The notes beneath the pieces were generated by a model. That model saw only the letters and a program-made list of their open reading frames with translations, was not told the DNA's origin and made no database searches. Positions 9,418 through 19,609 of a stretch of DNA of 64,000 nt are shown here, in pieces. The translations under genes and the position numbers were made by a program. Source of the DNA: Candidatus Macondimonas diazotrophica (GTDB taxonomy: Bacteria > Pseudomonadota > Gammaproteobacteria > UBA5335). The stretch lies in assembly GCF_004684205.1 (NCBI RefSeq), contig NZ_SRIO01000011.1:1-64000 (forward strand), in the 5' to 3' direction. The first letter of the stretch is position 1. Every line of letters begins with the position of its first letter.

Positions 9418-10641
9418 ATGACCAGCGCCCGCCGCCTTCCCGTTTACCTCGACTATTCCGCCACCACGCCGGTGGCGCCGCAGGTCGCGGAAAAGATGAT
9501 TCCCTACCTGACGGATATGTTCGGCAATCCGGCCAGTCGTACGCATGCCTATGGCTGGCAGGCCGAGCAGGCGGTCGAAACGGCTCGGGAACAGGTGGCC
9601 GCGCTGGTCGGTGCGGATCCCAAGGAAATCATCTGGACCTCGGGCGCCACCGAATCGGACAACCTGGCCATCAAGGGCGCGGCGCAGTTCTACCGCGGCA
9701 AAGGCAACCACCTGATCACCCTCTCCACGGAACACAAAGCCGTGCTGGACCCGATGCGGGAGCTGGAGCGGGACGGTTTCGTGGTGACCTACCTCGATCC
9801 CGAGAGCAGCGGTCTGCTGAATCTCGATAGCTTCACCAGCGCCCTCACCCCCCAGACCATCCTGGTGTCGGTGATGCTGGTGAACAACGAGATCGGAGTC
9901 ATCCAGGACATTGCCGCGATCGGCGCGATCTGCCGCGAGCGCGGGATTCTGTTTCACGTCGATGCCGCCCAGGCACCGGGCAAGATGCCGATCGACCTCA
10001 AGACCCTGCCGGTCGATCTGATGTCGTTCTCGGCCCACAAACTCTACGGCCCCAAGGGTATCGGCGCCCTGTACGTCCGGCGCCGGCCGCGCGTGCACCT
10101 GACCCCGCTGATTCACGGCGGCGGTCACGAACGCGGTCTGCGTTCCGGCACCCTGCCCACCCACCAGATTGTCGGCATGGGCGAGGCGTATCGTCTGGCC
10201 GGCGAGTTGATGGCGAGCGAGAACGAACGCATCCGTGCCCTGCGCGACCGCTTTCTCACCGGTATCGCGGACATCGACGAGGTCTACGTCAACGGTGATC
10301 TCGAAGCGCGCGTGCCGCACAACCTCAATATCAGCTTCAACTTCGTCGAAGGCGAATCGCTGATGATGGCCGTCAAGGATCTGGCCGTTTCCAGCGGCTC
10401 GGCCTGCACCTCGGCAAGCCTGGAACCCTCGCATGTGCTGCGTGCCCTGGGTCGCAGCGACGAACTGGCGCACAGCTCGCTGCGTATCACGCTGGGCCGT
10501 TATACCACCGCCCAGGACATCGATTTCGCGGTCGCGCTGCTCAAAGACAAGGTCGCCAAGCTGCGTGCGCTCTCGCCCCTCTGGGACATGCATCTGCAAG
10601 GCATCGATTTGAACACGGTGCAGTGGGCGGCCGCTCACTGA
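9418..10641 (+). CDS. iscS: Cysteine desulfurase IscS
   Basis: A 407-residue PLP-dependent cysteine desulfurase that supplies sulfur for Fe-S assembly. It begins [22 protein letters not shown], the IscS start pattern; the PLP lysine lies in [17 protein letters not shown], and the active-site cysteine in [21 protein letters not shown]. The C-terminal tail and close fit to housekeeping IscS separate it from NifS. The ATG at 9418 has AGGGG eight bases upstream; a GTG at 9409 is the alternative. It heads an operon driven by a perfect sigma-54 promoter and no IscR gene precedes it, unlike the usual iscRSUA order. Confidence 0.95.
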   Translation: MTSARRLPVYLDYSATTPVAPQVAEKMIPYLTDMFGNPASRTHAYGWQAEQAVETAREQVAALVGADPKEIIWTSGATESDNLAIKGAAQFYRGKGNHLITLSTEHKAVLDPMRELERDGFVVTYLDPESSGLLNLDSFTSALTPQTILVSVMLVNNEIGVIQDIAAIGAICRERGILFHVDAAQAPGKMPIDLKTLPVDLMSFSAHKLYGPKGIGALYVRRRPRVHLTPLIHGGGHERGLRSGTLPTHQIVGMGEAYRLAGELMASENERIRALRDRFLTGIADIDEVYVNGDLEARVPHNLNISFNFVEGESLMMAVKDLAVSSGSACTSASLEPSHVLRALGRSDELAHSSLRITLGRYTTAQDIDFAVALLKDKVAKLRALSPLWDMHLQGIDLNTVQWAAAH

Positions 10642-10663
10642 GTCATCTGAAGGAGGTCATCCC

Positions 10664-11077
10664 ATGGCTTATAGCGACAAGGTAATGGATCACTACGACA
10701 ACCCGCGCAACGTCGGCAACTTCGACACCGGCGAGACCGCTGTCGGCACCGGCATGGTCGGTGCCCCGGCCTGCGGGGACGTGATGCGGCTGCAGATCAA
10801 GGTGAGCCCCGAGGGCATCATCGAAGATGCGCGCTTCAAGACCTACGGCTGTGGTTCGGCCATCGCGTCCAGTTCGCTGGTCACCGAATGGGTGAAAGGC
10901 AAGACGCTCGATGAGGCGCTCACGATCAAGAACGCCGACATTGCCGAGGAGTTGGCTCTGCCACCGGTGAAGATCCATTGCTCGGTGCTGGCCGAGGATG
11001 CCATCAAGGCGGCGATCACCGATTACCGCAGCAAACAGGGAGGCGATGCCTCCGAATCCGCCGCCTCGGCGGCCTGA
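10664..11077 (+). CDS. iscU: Fe-S cluster scaffold IscU
   Basis: A 137-residue scaffold on which [2Fe-2S] and [4Fe-4S] clusters are built. The three ligand cysteines are in [21 protein letters not shown] and [10 protein letters not shown], with the HscA-binding LPPVK motif just before the last. The C-terminal ~10 residues (an Ala/Ser-rich tail after SKQGG) extend past most IscU proteins. GGAGG lies seven bases before the start. It follows iscS by 22 bp. No NifU-type fusion (C-terminal Nfu domain) is present. Confidence 0.95.
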   Translation: MAYSDKVMDHYDNPRNVGNFDTGETAVGTGMVGAPACGDVMRLQIKVSPEGIIEDARFKTYGCGSAIASSSLVTEWVKGKTLDEALTIKNADIAEELALPPVKIHCSVLAEDAIKAAITDYRSKQGGDASESAASAA

Positions 11078-11099
11078 TCCAATTCCCGGGAGAATCGTT

Positions 11100-11453
11100 A
11101 TGTCTGCCGTCGCCACACCGACCCCCGCTCCGCTGCAGTTGACGCTCAGCGCCATCGGCAAGATCAAGGAGCTGCTCAGCGAGGAAAACAACGCCGATCT
11201 CAAGCTGCGGGTTTATGTCACCGGCGGCGGCTGTTCGGGTTTCAGCTATGGCTTCGCGTTCGAGGAAACCAACGCCGAGGATGACAGCCTGTTCGCGCAG
11301 GATGGCGTCGCGGTGGTCGTCGATCCGATGAGCTTTGCCTATCTGGCCGGCGCCGAGGTCGATTTCGAGGAAGGGCTTGAAGGCGCCCGTTTCATCATCC
11401 GCAACCCCAATGCCAAGACCACGTGTGGCTGCGGCAGCTCGTTTTCGGTGTGA
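11100..11453 (+). CDS. erpA: A-type Fe-S carrier, ErpA-like
   Basis: A 117-residue A-type carrier that passes clusters to target proteins. It reads [23 protein letters not shown] and ends [11 protein letters not shown], both patterns of ErpA more than IscA. The cysteines at GGGCSGF and CGCGSSF are the cluster ligands. It lies between iscU and a second A-type gene; ErpA is usually encoded away from isc in gammaproteobacteria, so its presence here is a notable departure. The start at 11100 follows a GGGAGAATCG site. Confidence 0.85.
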   Translation: MSAVATPTPAPLQLTLSAIGKIKELLSEENNADLKLRVYVTGGGCSGFSYGFAFEETNAEDDSLFAQDGVAVVVDPMSFAYLAGAEVDFEEGLEGARFIIRNPNAKTTCGCGSSFSV

Positions 11454-11463
11454 GGAATCGGTC

Positions 11464-11793
11464 ATGAGTGTGACATTGACGGAACGTGCCGCGGCCAGGA
11501 TGCAGCGTTCGCTGGCCGGACGCGGCAAGGGGCTCGGCATCCGGCTGGGCGTCAAGACCAGTGGCTGCTCGGGCATGAGCTACGTAATGGAGTTCGTCGA
11601 CGAGGTCGATGACGGCGACGCATGCTTCGAAAGCCAGGGCATGACGGTCGTGATCGACGCTCGCAGCATGCCGTATCTGATGGGTACCACGCTCGATTTC
11701 GTGCGCGAAGGCCTCAACGAGGGCTTCAAGTTCGAGAATCCCAACGCAAAGAGCGCCTGCGGCTGTGGCGAAAGCTTCAGCGTCAGTGCCTGA
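11464..11793 (+). CDS. iscA: A-type Fe-S carrier IscA
   Basis: A 109-residue A-type carrier of the IscA subgroup, beginning [18 protein letters not shown] and containing [24 protein letters not shown] and a C-terminal [11 protein letters not shown]. The three ligand cysteines are at the standard places. It begins 10 bp after the ErpA-like gene, so the operon carries two A-type carriers in tandem, which may serve different acceptors. Confidence 0.92.
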   Translation: MSVTLTERAAARMQRSLAGRGKGLGIRLGVKTSGCSGMSYVMEFVDEVDDGDACFESQGMTVVIDARSMPYLMGTTLDFVREGLNEGFKFENPNAKSACGCGESFSVSA

Positions 11794-11820
11794 ACACGAA
11801 AACGCCTGAGGTCATTCGTC

Positions 11821-12357
11821 ATGACAGCAATGGTCGCGATCGACTATTTCGCGGTGTTCGGCTTGCCGCCTGCGTTCGCGCAGGACCTGACCGAGCTCGA
11901 GCACCGCTATCTCGACCTGCAGCGGCACGCCCATCCGGATCGCTATGCGCATCAGGATGCTGCGCAGCGCCGTGCCGCCGCCGAGGCGGCGGCGCACATT
12001 AACGAAGCCTATCGGCAGCTCAAGGATCCACTAGCCCGTTCCACCCACCTGCTTGCCTTGCGTGGGGTGGAGGTCTTGTCCGCCGGTTCCATCCCCTTGC
12101 CGGCGGACTTTCTTCTTCAACAGATGGATTGGCACGAAGCGCTCGACACTGCCCGTCGAGCCGGCGATGCCAGCCAGCTCAGCGGCCTGACTCGGGACCT
12201 GCGCGCCGAATGGGCGCGCCTCGAATCCCGGCTGTCCAGGGCGCTCGACGAGGGCGGCGACAATGCGGACGCCGCGGCCACCGTGCGCCAGCTCATGTTC
12301 CTGCGCCGATTGATCGAACAGGCGCAGAGCGCGCTCGATGCCGAGGAGTTGTCATGA
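11821..12357 (+). CDS. hscB: Co-chaperone HscB
   Basis: A 178-residue J-type co-chaperone that brings IscU to HscA. The N-terminal J domain carries the HPD motif in [14 protein letters not shown], followed by a C-terminal helical IscU-binding domain ([10 protein letters not shown] and [12 protein letters not shown]). Length matches the family (about 171). Its stop overlaps the hscA start (ATGA). Confidence 0.93.
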   Translation: MTAMVAIDYFAVFGLPPAFAQDLTELEHRYLDLQRHAHPDRYAHQDAAQRRAAAEAAAHINEAYRQLKDPLARSTHLLALRGVEVLSAGSIPLPADFLLQQMDWHEALDTARRAGDASQLSGLTRDLRAEWARLESRLSRALDEGGDNADAAATVRQLMFLRRLIEQAQSALDAEELS

Positions 12358-14228
12358 GTCTGCTGCAGATTCTGGAGCCCGGCAGTGCCGCGGAAACACC
12401 CGTTGCCCGTCGCCGCGCGGTGGGGATCGATCTCGGCACCACCCACTCCCTGGTCGCCACCATCGAAGCGGACGGCAGCAGCCGGATCCTGCGCGACGAG
12501 AACGGTGGCGCCCTGCTCCCCTCGGTGGTCTGTGTGCTGCCCGACGGGCAGGTTCAGGTCGGGCGGCCGGCGCAGGCCCTGGCCGGCACCCATCCGCAGA
12601 CGACCTTCCGGTCCATCAAGCGGTTCATGGGTCGCGGCGCGGTCGATCTCAGCGAAGCGGGCACCCTGCCCTACGCCATCGTTCCCGGCGAAGGCACCGT
12701 GCGGTTTCAAAGCGCGCGCGGCCCGCTCTCGCCCGTGGAAATCTCGGCCGAAATCCTCAAGCTGCTGCGCCAGCGCGCCGAGCAGGCTCTGGGCGGCTCC
12801 GTCGAAGGCGCGGTGATCACGGTGCCAGCCTACTTCGACGATGCCCAGCGCCAGGCCACGCGCGATGCCGCGCGGCTCGCCGGGATCGAGGTGCTGCGCC
12901 TGCTCAACGAGCCGACCGCCGCCGCCGTGGCCTATGGCCTGGACAATGCCAGCGAGGGGGTTTACGCCATCTACGATCTGGGCGGGGGCACCTTCGACCT
13001 GTCCATCCTGCGGCTGCGCCAGGGGGTGTTCGAGGTGCTTGCCACTGCCGGCAACACCGCGCTGGGCGGGGATGATTTCGATCGCCGTCTGGCCGAGTGG
13101 TTCATCTCCCAGATGGGATTGACGCCGAATGCAGCGGGCTTCGGCGAACTGCTCACCCAGGCGCGCCAGGTCAAAGAGGCCCTGAGCGCGACCGAGGCGC
13201 TGGAAATCGCTCTGGACACCGGCGCGGACGCTCCCGTGGTGCATCGCATCACCCGCGCCCAGTTCGGCGAGATGACGGCCGATCTGGTGGACAAGACGCT
13301 GCGGCTCACCCGGCGCGCGCTGCGCGATGCCGGCTTCACACCCGATCAGGTCGATGGCGTGGTGCTGGTGGGCGGCGCCAGCCGCATGCCGCAGGTCCGC
13401 GCAGCGGTCGCCGAATGCTTTGGCCGGCCGCCCTTGACCGATCTCGATCCCGACCAGGTGGTGGCGCTGGGCGCCGCGCGCCAGGCCGACGTGCTGGCCG
13501 GCAATCGCCGCGATGGAGATGACTGGCTGCTGCTGGATGTGATTCCGCTGTCGCTCGGCATCGAGACCATGGGCGGACTGGTGGAGAAGATCATCCCGCG
13601 TAACAGCACCATCCCCATCGCGCGGGCCCAGGATTTCACGACCTTCAAGGACGGCCAGGGCGCGATGAGCGTGCATGTGCTGCAGGGTGAGCGCGATCTG
13701 GCGGCCGATTGCCGCTCACTGGCGCGCTTCGAGCTGCACGGCATTCCGCCCATGGCGGCCGGTGCCGCGCGCATCCAGGTGATGTTCCAGGTCGACGCCG
13801 ACGGGCTGGTGAGCGTCTCAGCCACCGAACAGACCACGGGCGTCGCCGCCCAGGTGACCGTCAAGCCGTCCTACGGCCTCAGCGATGAGGAAATCACGCG
13901 CATGCTCGCCGATTCCCTCGCCCATGCCGGGGACGACGCGGCGGCGCGCATCCTGGTCGAGCAGAAGGTCGAGGCCGAGCGCCTGGTGGAGGCCACCCGT
14001 GCGGCCCTGAATACCGACGGTGCGGCCTTGTTGACCGATGCCGAAGTCGCGGCGCTGCTCCAGGCCCTGCACGGGATGGAGCAGGCCATCACGGGCCATG
14101 ACGGCAGCGCCATCAGCGCGGCCAAGGCGATGCTCGAGCCGCTCACCGATGCGTTTGCGGCGCGCCGCATGGATCACAACATCCGCACCGCACTGGCCGG
14201 GCGCCAGGTGGGCGAGCTTGGAGGCTGA
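12354..14228 (+). CDS. hscA: Fe-S assembly Hsp70 chaperone HscA
   Basis: A 624-residue specialised Hsp70 that uses ATP to release clusters from IscU. The nucleotide-binding domain shows [30 protein letters not shown] and [14 protein letters not shown]; the substrate-binding domain begins near [14 protein letters not shown]. Length equals E. coli HscA (616) closely, and the C-terminal lid is shorter than in DnaK. The start at 12354 overlaps the hscB stop by 4 bp; the longer in-frame extension to 12129 runs inside hscB and is not credible. Confidence 0.95.
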   Translation: MSLLQILEPGSAAETPVARRRAVGIDLGTTHSLVATIEADGSSRILRDENGGALLPSVVCVLPDGQVQVGRPAQALAGTHPQTTFRSIKRFMGRGAVDLSEAGTLPYAIVPGEGTVRFQSARGPLSPVEISAEILKLLRQRAEQALGGSVEGAVITVPAYFDDAQRQATRDAARLAGIEVLRLLNEPTAAAVAYGLDNASEGVYAIYDLGGGTFDLSILRLRQGVFEVLATAGNTALGGDDFDRRLAEWFISQMGLTPNAAGFGELLTQARQVKEALSATEALEIALDTGADAPVVHRITRAQFGEMTADLVDKTLRLTRRALRDAGFTPDQVDGVVLVGGASRMPQVRAAVAECFGRPPLTDLDPDQVVALGAARQADVLAGNRRDGDDWLLLDVIPLSLGIETMGGLVEKIIPRNSTIPIARAQDFTTFKDGQGAMSVHVLQGERDLAADCRSLARFELHGIPPMAAGAARIQVMFQVDADGLVSVSATEQTTGVAAQVTVKPSYGLSDEEITRMLADSLAHAGDDAAARILVEQKVEAERLVEATRAALNTDGAALLTDAEVAALLQALHGMEQAITGHDGSAISAAKAMLEPLTDAFAARRMDHNIRTALAGRQVGELGG

Positions 14229-14229
14229 C

Positions 14230-14568
14230 GTGACCCGACTCACCGTGTTGCCGCATCCCGAACTCTGTCCCGAGGGCGCCGAGGTCGAGGCCGCGCCCGG
14301 CGTGCGCCTGTCCGATGCCCTGCTCAAGGCGGGCGTGGAAATCGAACATGCCTGCGAGAAGGCCTGCGTGTGCACCACCTGCCATGTGGTGATCCGCAAT
14401 GGTTTCGAATCCCTGCGTGCGGCCAGCGACGACGAGGAAGACCAGCTCGGCAAGGCCTGGGGACTCGAGCCGACCTCACGGTTGTCCTGCCAGGTGCGCG
14501 TACCGCAGAGCGGCGCGCTGGTGGTGGAAATCCCCCGCTACAGCCGGAACTTCGTGCGTGAACACTGA
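14230..14568 (+). CDS. fdx: Isc-type [2Fe-2S] ferredoxin
   Basis: A 112-residue adrenodoxin-like ferredoxin that delivers electrons to Isc assembly. Ligands are in EHACEKACVCTTCHV (C-x5-C-x2-C) and LSCQVRVP. The GTG at 14230 lies one base after the hscA stop and gives the family start TRLTVLPHPELCPEG. Operon order hscA-fdx-iscX is that of gammaproteobacterial isc operons. Confidence 0.92.
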   Translation: MTRLTVLPHPELCPEGAEVEAAPGVRLSDALLKAGVEIEHACEKACVCTTCHVVIRNGFESLRAASDDEEDQLGKAWGLEPTSRLSCQVRVPQSGALVVEIPRYSRNFVREH

Positions 14569-14578
14569 GGCGCCTGTC

Positions 14579-14773
14579 ATGAAATGGACCGACGTGCTGC
14601 CGATTGCCCAATCCCTGGCCGATCATCACCCCGAGGTGGATCCGCGCGCGCTGCGCTTCACCGATTTGCACCGCTGGGTAACCGAGCTCGACGGCTTCGC
14701 GGATGATCCCACCCGTTCCAACGAGCGGGTGCTCGAAGCGATCCAGATGGCCTGGATCGAGGAAATGGACTGA
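14579..14773 (+). CDS. iscX: IscX/YfhJ
   Basis: A 64-residue acidic protein, MKWTDVLPIAQSLADHHPEVDPRALRFTDLH onward, with the LHRWVTELDGFADDPTRSNERVLEAIQ helix. IscX binds IscS and iron and tunes the assembly rate. Length fits the family (66). It starts 10 bp after fdx. Confidence 0.92.
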   Translation: MKWTDVLPIAQSLADHHPEVDPRALRFTDLHRWVTELDGFADDPTRSNERVLEAIQMAWIEEMD

Positions 14774-14817
14774 ACGTGCTGTTTGTTAAGTATCTCTGCG
14801 TTTGAGGAGTTGCTGAA

Positions 14818-15126
14818 ATGTCCCTGCTCACCATCATGCCATCCGGAAAAACCATCGAGGCCGCCGAGGGGCAAACGCTGCTGGAGCTGATTCTGGCGGC
14901 CGGTGAATCCATCCCCCACAAATGCGACGGTAATGCCAAATGCGGCAGCTGCCACATTTTCGTTCAGGCCGGACGCAAGAGCCTGTCGAAAATCAGCCCA
15001 CTCGAAAACGAGAAGCTGGACAGCATCGTCGGCGTGGGGTCCAAGTCGCGCCTGGCCTGCCAGAGCCGCATCACCGGCACGGAAGACATCAACGTCGAGC
15101 TGCTCGGGTTCGCCTCCGGCTTCTGA
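14818..15126 (+). CDS. Second [2Fe-2S] ferredoxin at the end of the isc operon
   Basis: A 102-residue plant-type [2Fe-2S] ferredoxin with ligands in HKCDGNAKCGSCHIFV (C-x5-C-x2-C) and RLACQSRI. It differs from the Isc ferredoxin at 14230 and resembles ferredoxins encoded in nif regions of other proteobacteria. A GAGGAG site lies about 7 bases before the start. The 44-bp gap after iscX holds no obvious promoter, so it is probably the last gene of the operon. It may be the electron carrier specific for nitrogen fixation; that is inference. Confidence 0.85.
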   Translation: MSLLTIMPSGKTIEAAEGQTLLELILAAGESIPHKCDGNAKCGSCHIFVQAGRKSLSKISPLENEKLDSIVGVGSKSRLACQSRITGTEDINVELLGFASGF

Positions 15127-15141
15127 GTCCGTTCCACCGCA

Positions 15142-15165
15142 GCCGGGCCGATCCACTCGCCCGGC
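15142..15165 (+). terminator. Possible hairpin after the isc operon
   Basis: A perfect 7-bp inverted repeat (GCCGGGC at 15142-15148, GCCCGGC at 15159-15165, 10-base loop) lies 16 bp after the last ferredoxin stop. No T-run follows, so its strength is uncertain. Confidence 0.35.
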
Positions 15166-15325
15166 CGCGCGTGACGCTTGCCGCGATTCCCCATCGCCGC
15201 AATTCGCGCTTGCAGGACGCCGATCTTGACCGTCTGTTGGTCATTCCCGGCCTGATCTGCGCCTTGACCAACCTGCGTTGCTTTCGCTAACTTGTGACGA
15301 AATGGTTCAAAAGAACGGTGGAGTC

Positions 15326-15910
15326 ATGGCGACGGCCAAAGCAACGGATGATCGGTACTTCGAGCTTCATGGACTGAAATCACAAGCCCCGGAAGCGTTG
15401 AACCGGGCGCTGCAGGACGCCATCAGTGCGATGCACGAGACGCTCTACGGCCCCTCGACCGAGGAACTGCCCGCTGAGGAGCAGGCCCTGCTGAAGGGCG
15501 CCGGCATGCGCATGGCCGAGCGCGCGGGCGCGCCCGATCCGTTGCTGGACTACGCCACGTGCTTCGCGGCGCTGCTCGACACCAGCCTGACCCCCGCCGA
15601 GGCCGCATTGCGCCTTGGCGTGACACCGACCCGGGTGCGCCAGCTGATCAGCGATGGCGCGCTGTACGCGTTTCGGGTCGACCGCAACCTGCGCATTCCG
15701 CTGTTCCAGTTTCAGGGAAACGGGCTGCTGCCGAATCTGGCACCGGTCAATGCCGCGCTGACCAGCGATCTCGACCCGGTCTCGGTATGGCGCTGGTTCA
15801 GCGCGCCGGATCCCGAGCTCGAGACCGAGGCCGGTCCGCTGAGTCCGCTGTCGTGGTTGAAATCCGGCCGTGATCCCGAGGTGGTGATTGCGATCGCCCG
15901 GCAGTTGTGA
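15326..15910 (+). CDS. Antitoxin of a RES-type toxin-antitoxin pair (MbcA/ParS-like)
   Basis: A 194-residue protein. A helix-turn-helix-like segment LTPAEAALRLGVTPTRVRQLI lies near residues 95-115. The C-terminus PLSPLSWLKSGRDPEVVIAIARQL matches the toxin-binding domain of MbcA/ParS/Xre antitoxins. It is longer than most of these (about 110-150), with an extra N-terminal helical region. The ATG at 15326 has GGTGGAG four bases upstream. The stop overlaps the start of the RES gene (GTGA), the usual coupling of antitoxin and toxin. It probably binds and neutralises the toxin and represses its own promoter. Confidence 0.75.
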   Translation: MATAKATDDRYFELHGLKSQAPEALNRALQDAISAMHETLYGPSTEELPAEEQALLKGAGMRMAERAGAPDPLLDYATCFAALLDTSLTPAEAALRLGVTPTRVRQLISDGALYAFRVDRNLRIPLFQFQGNGLLPNLAPVNAALTSDLDPVSVWRWFSAPDPELETEAGPLSPLSWLKSGRDPEVVIAIARQL

Positions 15911-16542
15911 CGGCCCGGATTCCCGTCGAGCCGGACTCTGAGCGGCTCGCCGAACTCGACCCCGAGCTGCGGACGCTGCCGGCCGGCAGTCTGCTCTGGC
16001 GGGTTTATTTCCGCGCCGGCGCGCATCCGACACGATGGCGCGATTTTCGCCACTACGGCCCCGCCGACGCCCGTTTCGACCACCATCGCGATCTCCGACC
16101 CGGCTTGCAGGCCCAGGCCGTGATGTATCTGGCCGAAAGTCCCACGACCTGCCTCGCCGAAGTGTTCCAGAAAACCCGCGTCATCCATCGCGAAAGCCGT
16201 CAGCCCTGGCTGGTCGGGCTGCGTCTTGCCGCTGCGGTGGATTTGCTGGATCTGAGCGGTGCCTTTCCCACCCGCGCCGGCGCATCCATGGGCCTGATGA
16301 GCGGGCCGCGCTCGGTCGGGCGTAACTGGGCGCGGGGGTTCCATCGGGCCTATCCCGCAATCCACGGGCTGTATTACCCCTCCTCCATGCATGCCAACCG
16401 GCCCGCGCTGGTCCTGAACGAACGCGCCGAAGCTGCTGGCGTCATTCCGGTCATTCCCCAGTTTCACCGCGCCCTGGCCGATCCGGCCCTGCTGGCCGTT
16501 CTCAAGAACGCCGCGCTGGACATCGGATTCGCTCTGGGGTGA
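15907..16542 (+). CDS. RES-domain toxin
   Basis: A 211-residue RES-domain protein. The conserved Arg, Glu and Ser of the family are seen in LLWRVYFRAG, VMYLAESPTTCLAEVF and GLYYPSSMHANRPALVL. Characterised RES toxins (MbcT, ParT, PA1030) break down NAD+ or modify targets with it, so this is likely an NAD+-depleting toxin. The GTG start at 15907 overlaps the antitoxin stop by 4 bp. The pair sits alone between the isc operon and the FIST/SelO genes and could be an acquired stabilising or anti-phage module. Confidence 0.8.
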   Translation: MTARIPVEPDSERLAELDPELRTLPAGSLLWRVYFRAGAHPTRWRDFRHYGPADARFDHHRDLRPGLQAQAVMYLAESPTTCLAEVFQKTRVIHRESRQPWLVGLRLAAAVDLLDLSGAFPTRAGASMGLMSGPRSVGRNWARGFHRAYPAIHGLYYPSSMHANRPALVLNERAEAAGVIPVIPQFHRALADPALLAVLKNAALDIGFALG

Positions 16543-16741
16543 TTTCCCCGGAAATGGCTACAAGGCCGACGATGGGACGCGTGGTGTGCCTTGCCGTCAC
16601 CGCAGCGCGGAATCACCGGCATGCTCGGGGCTTATCCCGCGATACGACGCGGGTTGGGCGACGCATCGGATCTCAACGCGGTTTTATGCGCCGTCCTGTG
16701 CCGGGAATCGGCAGCATCCAACCGTGCGTCCGCAAAAACCC

Positions 16742-17884
16742 TCAGCCGAACAGCAGCAGCACGCCGGTATAGCCGTAGAGTCGATCGTGGGCGATCTCAC
16801 CATTGCAGAAAAAGCCAGCCAGCGGCACGTCCCCAAGCCGTTCCTGGATGATGGCGAGTTCGGCTGAACGGCGGCCAAACAGGCGCTCGCCGCGGCCGAG
16901 GCAGGAGAAATAGAGCCCGCCGCGAGGCGGCCCGGCGAGCCCGGCGCGGATCTCGTCGAGCATGCGCAACAGATCCTCGTGAGCGCTTTGGGTGTCGCGC
17001 CGGCAGAACAGGATGGACTGGCCGGCTTGCACCAGATCGCCGATGACCAGCCGGCCCTGCTTGCGGTCGATGCCCAGCAGGTTGCGTACCAGGTAATCGC
17101 CCGTATCCGAACCAGCCACGGGCAGTCCGATATGGACGCTCTGGAGATGATCCCGCAGATCGGGATCGGTGGCTTCGATGCCCAGCGCTTCGCACAGCAC
17201 GTCCAGCGCCGGGCGATGATCGAGCGAGGTGATGACGTTCCCCTCGCCCGCGGTGATCATATGGCGCGGTGCGTGGGCAGTGAGCGGCGCGCAACCCTGT
17301 GTGAGACGCACTGCGAGGGGCACAGCTGCCGAAAACACCACGCCGGACAGCTTGTCCTCGAAGGCGGCGCTGGCGAAGTGATAGCTTCGGGTGCGCGAGC
17401 TGGTGATGCCGCCTACCAGATAGCCGCTCGCGAGCCCGCCGCACAGTTCGGCGAGCTGGGCAGGCAGGGTTTCGTCATGGGATCCGGCGTGCACCAGCGC
17501 CAGATGGGCCGCATCGAATCCGCTGGGCGTCTGGCTGTTCAATGCCGGCGGTGCCGCGGCCGGCGAGAACACCTGAAACTCGCCTTCCGCAAAGCCGCCC
17601 AGCATCACCACCACGGCCGGTTCGTCGAGATATTCGACCCCGGTGGCGAGAATCCCGACGCCGACCGAGCCGACCCAGTCCTCCACGCCCGTGGCCTGTT
17701 GCAGATAGCGCACGATGGCCCGGCCCGCCGGGGCGAGGTGATCGGTCACATAGACGAATCCCAGGTTGGCGCCGGGCGGTGGATCGCCGATTTGACGCAG
17801 TGCAGCTTCCACGGCGTCCTGCCAGTGTTCGTGCCGGCCGTGCCCCACCCGGAAATCCGTTCCTCGCCCCTGTGCCTGCTGCAT
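16742..17884 (-). CDS. FIST N/C-domain sensory protein
   Basis: A 380-residue cytoplasmic protein. The N-terminal half has FIST_N features (VEDWVGSVGVGILATG, ASGYLVGGITSSR), and the C-terminal half FIST_C features (DYLVRNLLGIDRKQGRLVIGD, GGLYFSCLGRGERLFG, PLAGFFCNGEIAH, LYGYTGVLLLFG). FIST proteins are small-ligand sensors, usually linked to signal transduction, but no kinase or cyclase domain is attached here. It lies 22 bp before the SelO gene in the opposite reading order (selO is upstream on the minus strand), so the two are probably co-transcribed. Confidence 0.8.
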   Translation of the reverse strand: MQQAQGRGTDFRVGHGRHEHWQDAVEAALRQIGDPPPGANLGFVYVTDHLAPAGRAIVRYLQQATGVEDWVGSVGVGILATGVEYLDEPAVVVMLGGFAEGEFQVFSPAAAPPALNSQTPSGFDAAHLALVHAGSHDETLPAQLAELCGGLASGYLVGGITSSRTRSYHFASAAFEDKLSGVVFSAAVPLAVRLTQGCAPLTAHAPRHMITAGEGNVITSLDHRPALDVLCEALGIEATDPDLRDHLQSVHIGLPVAGSDTGDYLVRNLLGIDRKQGRLVIGDLVQAGQSILFCRRDTQSAHEDLLRMLDEIRAGLAGPPRGGLYFSCLGRGERLFGRRSAELAIIQERLGDVPLAGFFCNGEIAHDRLYGYTGVLLLFG

Positions 17885-17906
17885 CGTCCTGCGTCCTCTG
17901 GCGTGC

Positions 17907-19415
17907 TCAGCTCGAACAACTCACCGTCAGGCCCGTCGCCCAGTCCGGTGGCGGCGCGGCATAGTGCGCAAGCTGCGGATGTTCGTCGAACGGTCGGCGC
18001 AGACAGGTGAGTACCTCGGCCACGCCACCAAAATCACCCTCGCGCGCCTGGCGGATGGCTGCCTCGGCCACCCAGTTGCGCAGCACATACTTGGGGTTGA
18101 CGGCGCGCATGGCCGCCTGGCGCTCGGCGTCGACCGAGCCTTCCGCCGCCAGCCGCGCGCGCCAGCGGGTCAGGAAGGCGTCGCAGCCGGGCCGGTCGGC
18201 AAACAGATCGCGTACCGGCGCATCGATGCGGCGACGCGCCGCCGTCTCGACCGTTCCCGGAAGCTGGCTGAGCCCGCGGAAGAACGCGGGATAATCGGTC
18301 CGCCCCGCCTGCAAGAGGCCGAAGAGTGCATTGATGAGTTCGGTGTCGTCCGCACGCGCGGTGGCCAGGCCGAGCTTGGCGCGCATCAACTGCAGAAACC
18401 GCGCCTCGAACGCTGCCGGAAACGCCTCGTCGATGATCGTCTTGACCTCTTCCGGCCGGCCGATGAGCGCGCTCAAGGCATCACCCAGGACATAGAGATT
18501 CCAGTACGCCACGCGCGGCTGGGCGCGGTACTGGTAGCGGCCGGTGTGGTCGGAATGGTTGCAGATGTGGCCGGCGTCGAAGGCTTCCATGAAGCCGAAC
18601 GGGCCGTAGTCCAGCGTCAGGCCGAGGATGGACATGTTGTCGGTATTCATCACCCCGTGCATGAAGCCCACGGCCTGCCAATGAGCCATGAGTTCGCCGG
18701 TGCGCTGCGCCACGTCGCGCAGCAAGGCGGCATAGGGCTGCGCGGCCTCACGCAGTGCCGGCCGGCAACGGTCGATGACATGATCGGCCAGGATGCGCAG
18801 TTCATCGGTGCGGTCGTGGGCGTGCCAGTGCTCGAAGGAGCCGAAACGCACGAAGCTGGGCGCAAGCCGCGTCACCACGGCGGCCGTTTCCTGCGTTTCA
18901 CGCTGCACCGGCGTATCTGAGCCGACCACGCACAGGGCGCGGGTGGTGGGCACGCCCAGGGCGGCCATGGCCTCGGAAGCGAGAAACTCGCGGATCGAGG
19001 AACGCAGCACGGCGCGGCCGTCGGCAAAGCGCGAATACGGCGTGGGGCCGGCGCCCTTGAGCTGGATCTCCCAGGGCCCGTCGGCACCGTCGAGCTCACC
19101 CAGCAGATGCGCACGGCCGTCACCGAGCTGCCCGGCCCAGACGCCGAACTGATGCCCCGAATAGACCGCCGCCAGCGGCTCGGCCCCTTCGGGAAGGCGG
19201 TTGCCGGCGAACAGCGCTGGGAAATCGGGGTGATCGATCAGCGCCGGATCCAGACCCAGCAGAGCCGCGGCATCAACGCTGCCGGCGACGAGATAGGGTT
19301 CCGGCAAGGGCGTCGGCGGCAGCCGGGTGTGAAACGCCGCAGGCAGCCGGGCGAAACCGGTTGAAAGACGCAGCCCATCGAGACTGCCGTAGCGAATGTG
19401 GGGAGATGAAGCCAT
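17907..19415 (-). CDS. selO: Protein adenylyltransferase SelO (YdiU)
   Basis: A 502-residue SelO pseudokinase, which transfers AMP to Ser/Thr/Tyr of redox proteins. Visible family motifs are [47 protein letters not shown], and [27 protein letters not shown] in the active site. The C-terminus ends SCSS, where the conserved penultimate-region Cys takes the place of the selenocysteine of animal SelO. The start at 19415 matches the family N-terminus; a longer frame to 19580 is not supported. The minus-strand position puts it upstream of the FIST gene. Confidence 0.92.
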   Translation of the reverse strand: MASSPHIRYGSLDGLRLSTGFARLPAAFHTRLPPTPLPEPYLVAGSVDAAALLGLDPALIDHPDFPALFAGNRLPEGAEPLAAVYSGHQFGVWAGQLGDGRAHLLGELDGADGPWEIQLKGAGPTPYSRFADGRAVLRSSIREFLASEAMAALGVPTTRALCVVGSDTPVQRETQETAAVVTRLAPSFVRFGSFEHWHAHDRTDELRILADHVIDRCRPALREAAQPYAALLRDVAQRTGELMAHWQAVGFMHGVMNTDNMSILGLTLDYGPFGFMEAFDAGHICNHSDHTGRYQYRAQPRVAYWNLYVLGDALSALIGRPEEVKTIIDEAFPAAFEARFLQLMRAKLGLATARADDTELINALFGLLQAGRTDYPAFFRGLSQLPGTVETAARRRIDAPVRDLFADRPGCDAFLTRWRARLAAEGSVDAERQAAMRAVNPKYVLRNWVAEAAIRQAREGDFGGVAEVLTCLRRPFDEHPQLAHYAAPPPDWATGLTVSCSS

Positions 19416-19609
19416 GTCGTCGAACCAGTCGCGCCGTGCGTTGCCGAAAATATCATTGCTCACTATAGCCCTGGTGAGCACCGGGCTCATACCGCCGCCG
19501 CTCCCGAAACGCCGCGGGGGCCTCATGCAAGTTGAGCTCCAGATCACGCCAGTCGGCGGCGTCAACGGGTTTTCGGGCAACCCCCGCGCCTCAGGTGTGA
19601 TTCCTGTCG

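Noticed and set aside
9418-10641. Calling the cysteine desulfurase NifS
   Set aside because: Its N-terminus, active-site loop and genome order (iscU, hscBA, fdx, iscX) are those of IscS; only the promoter is nif-like.
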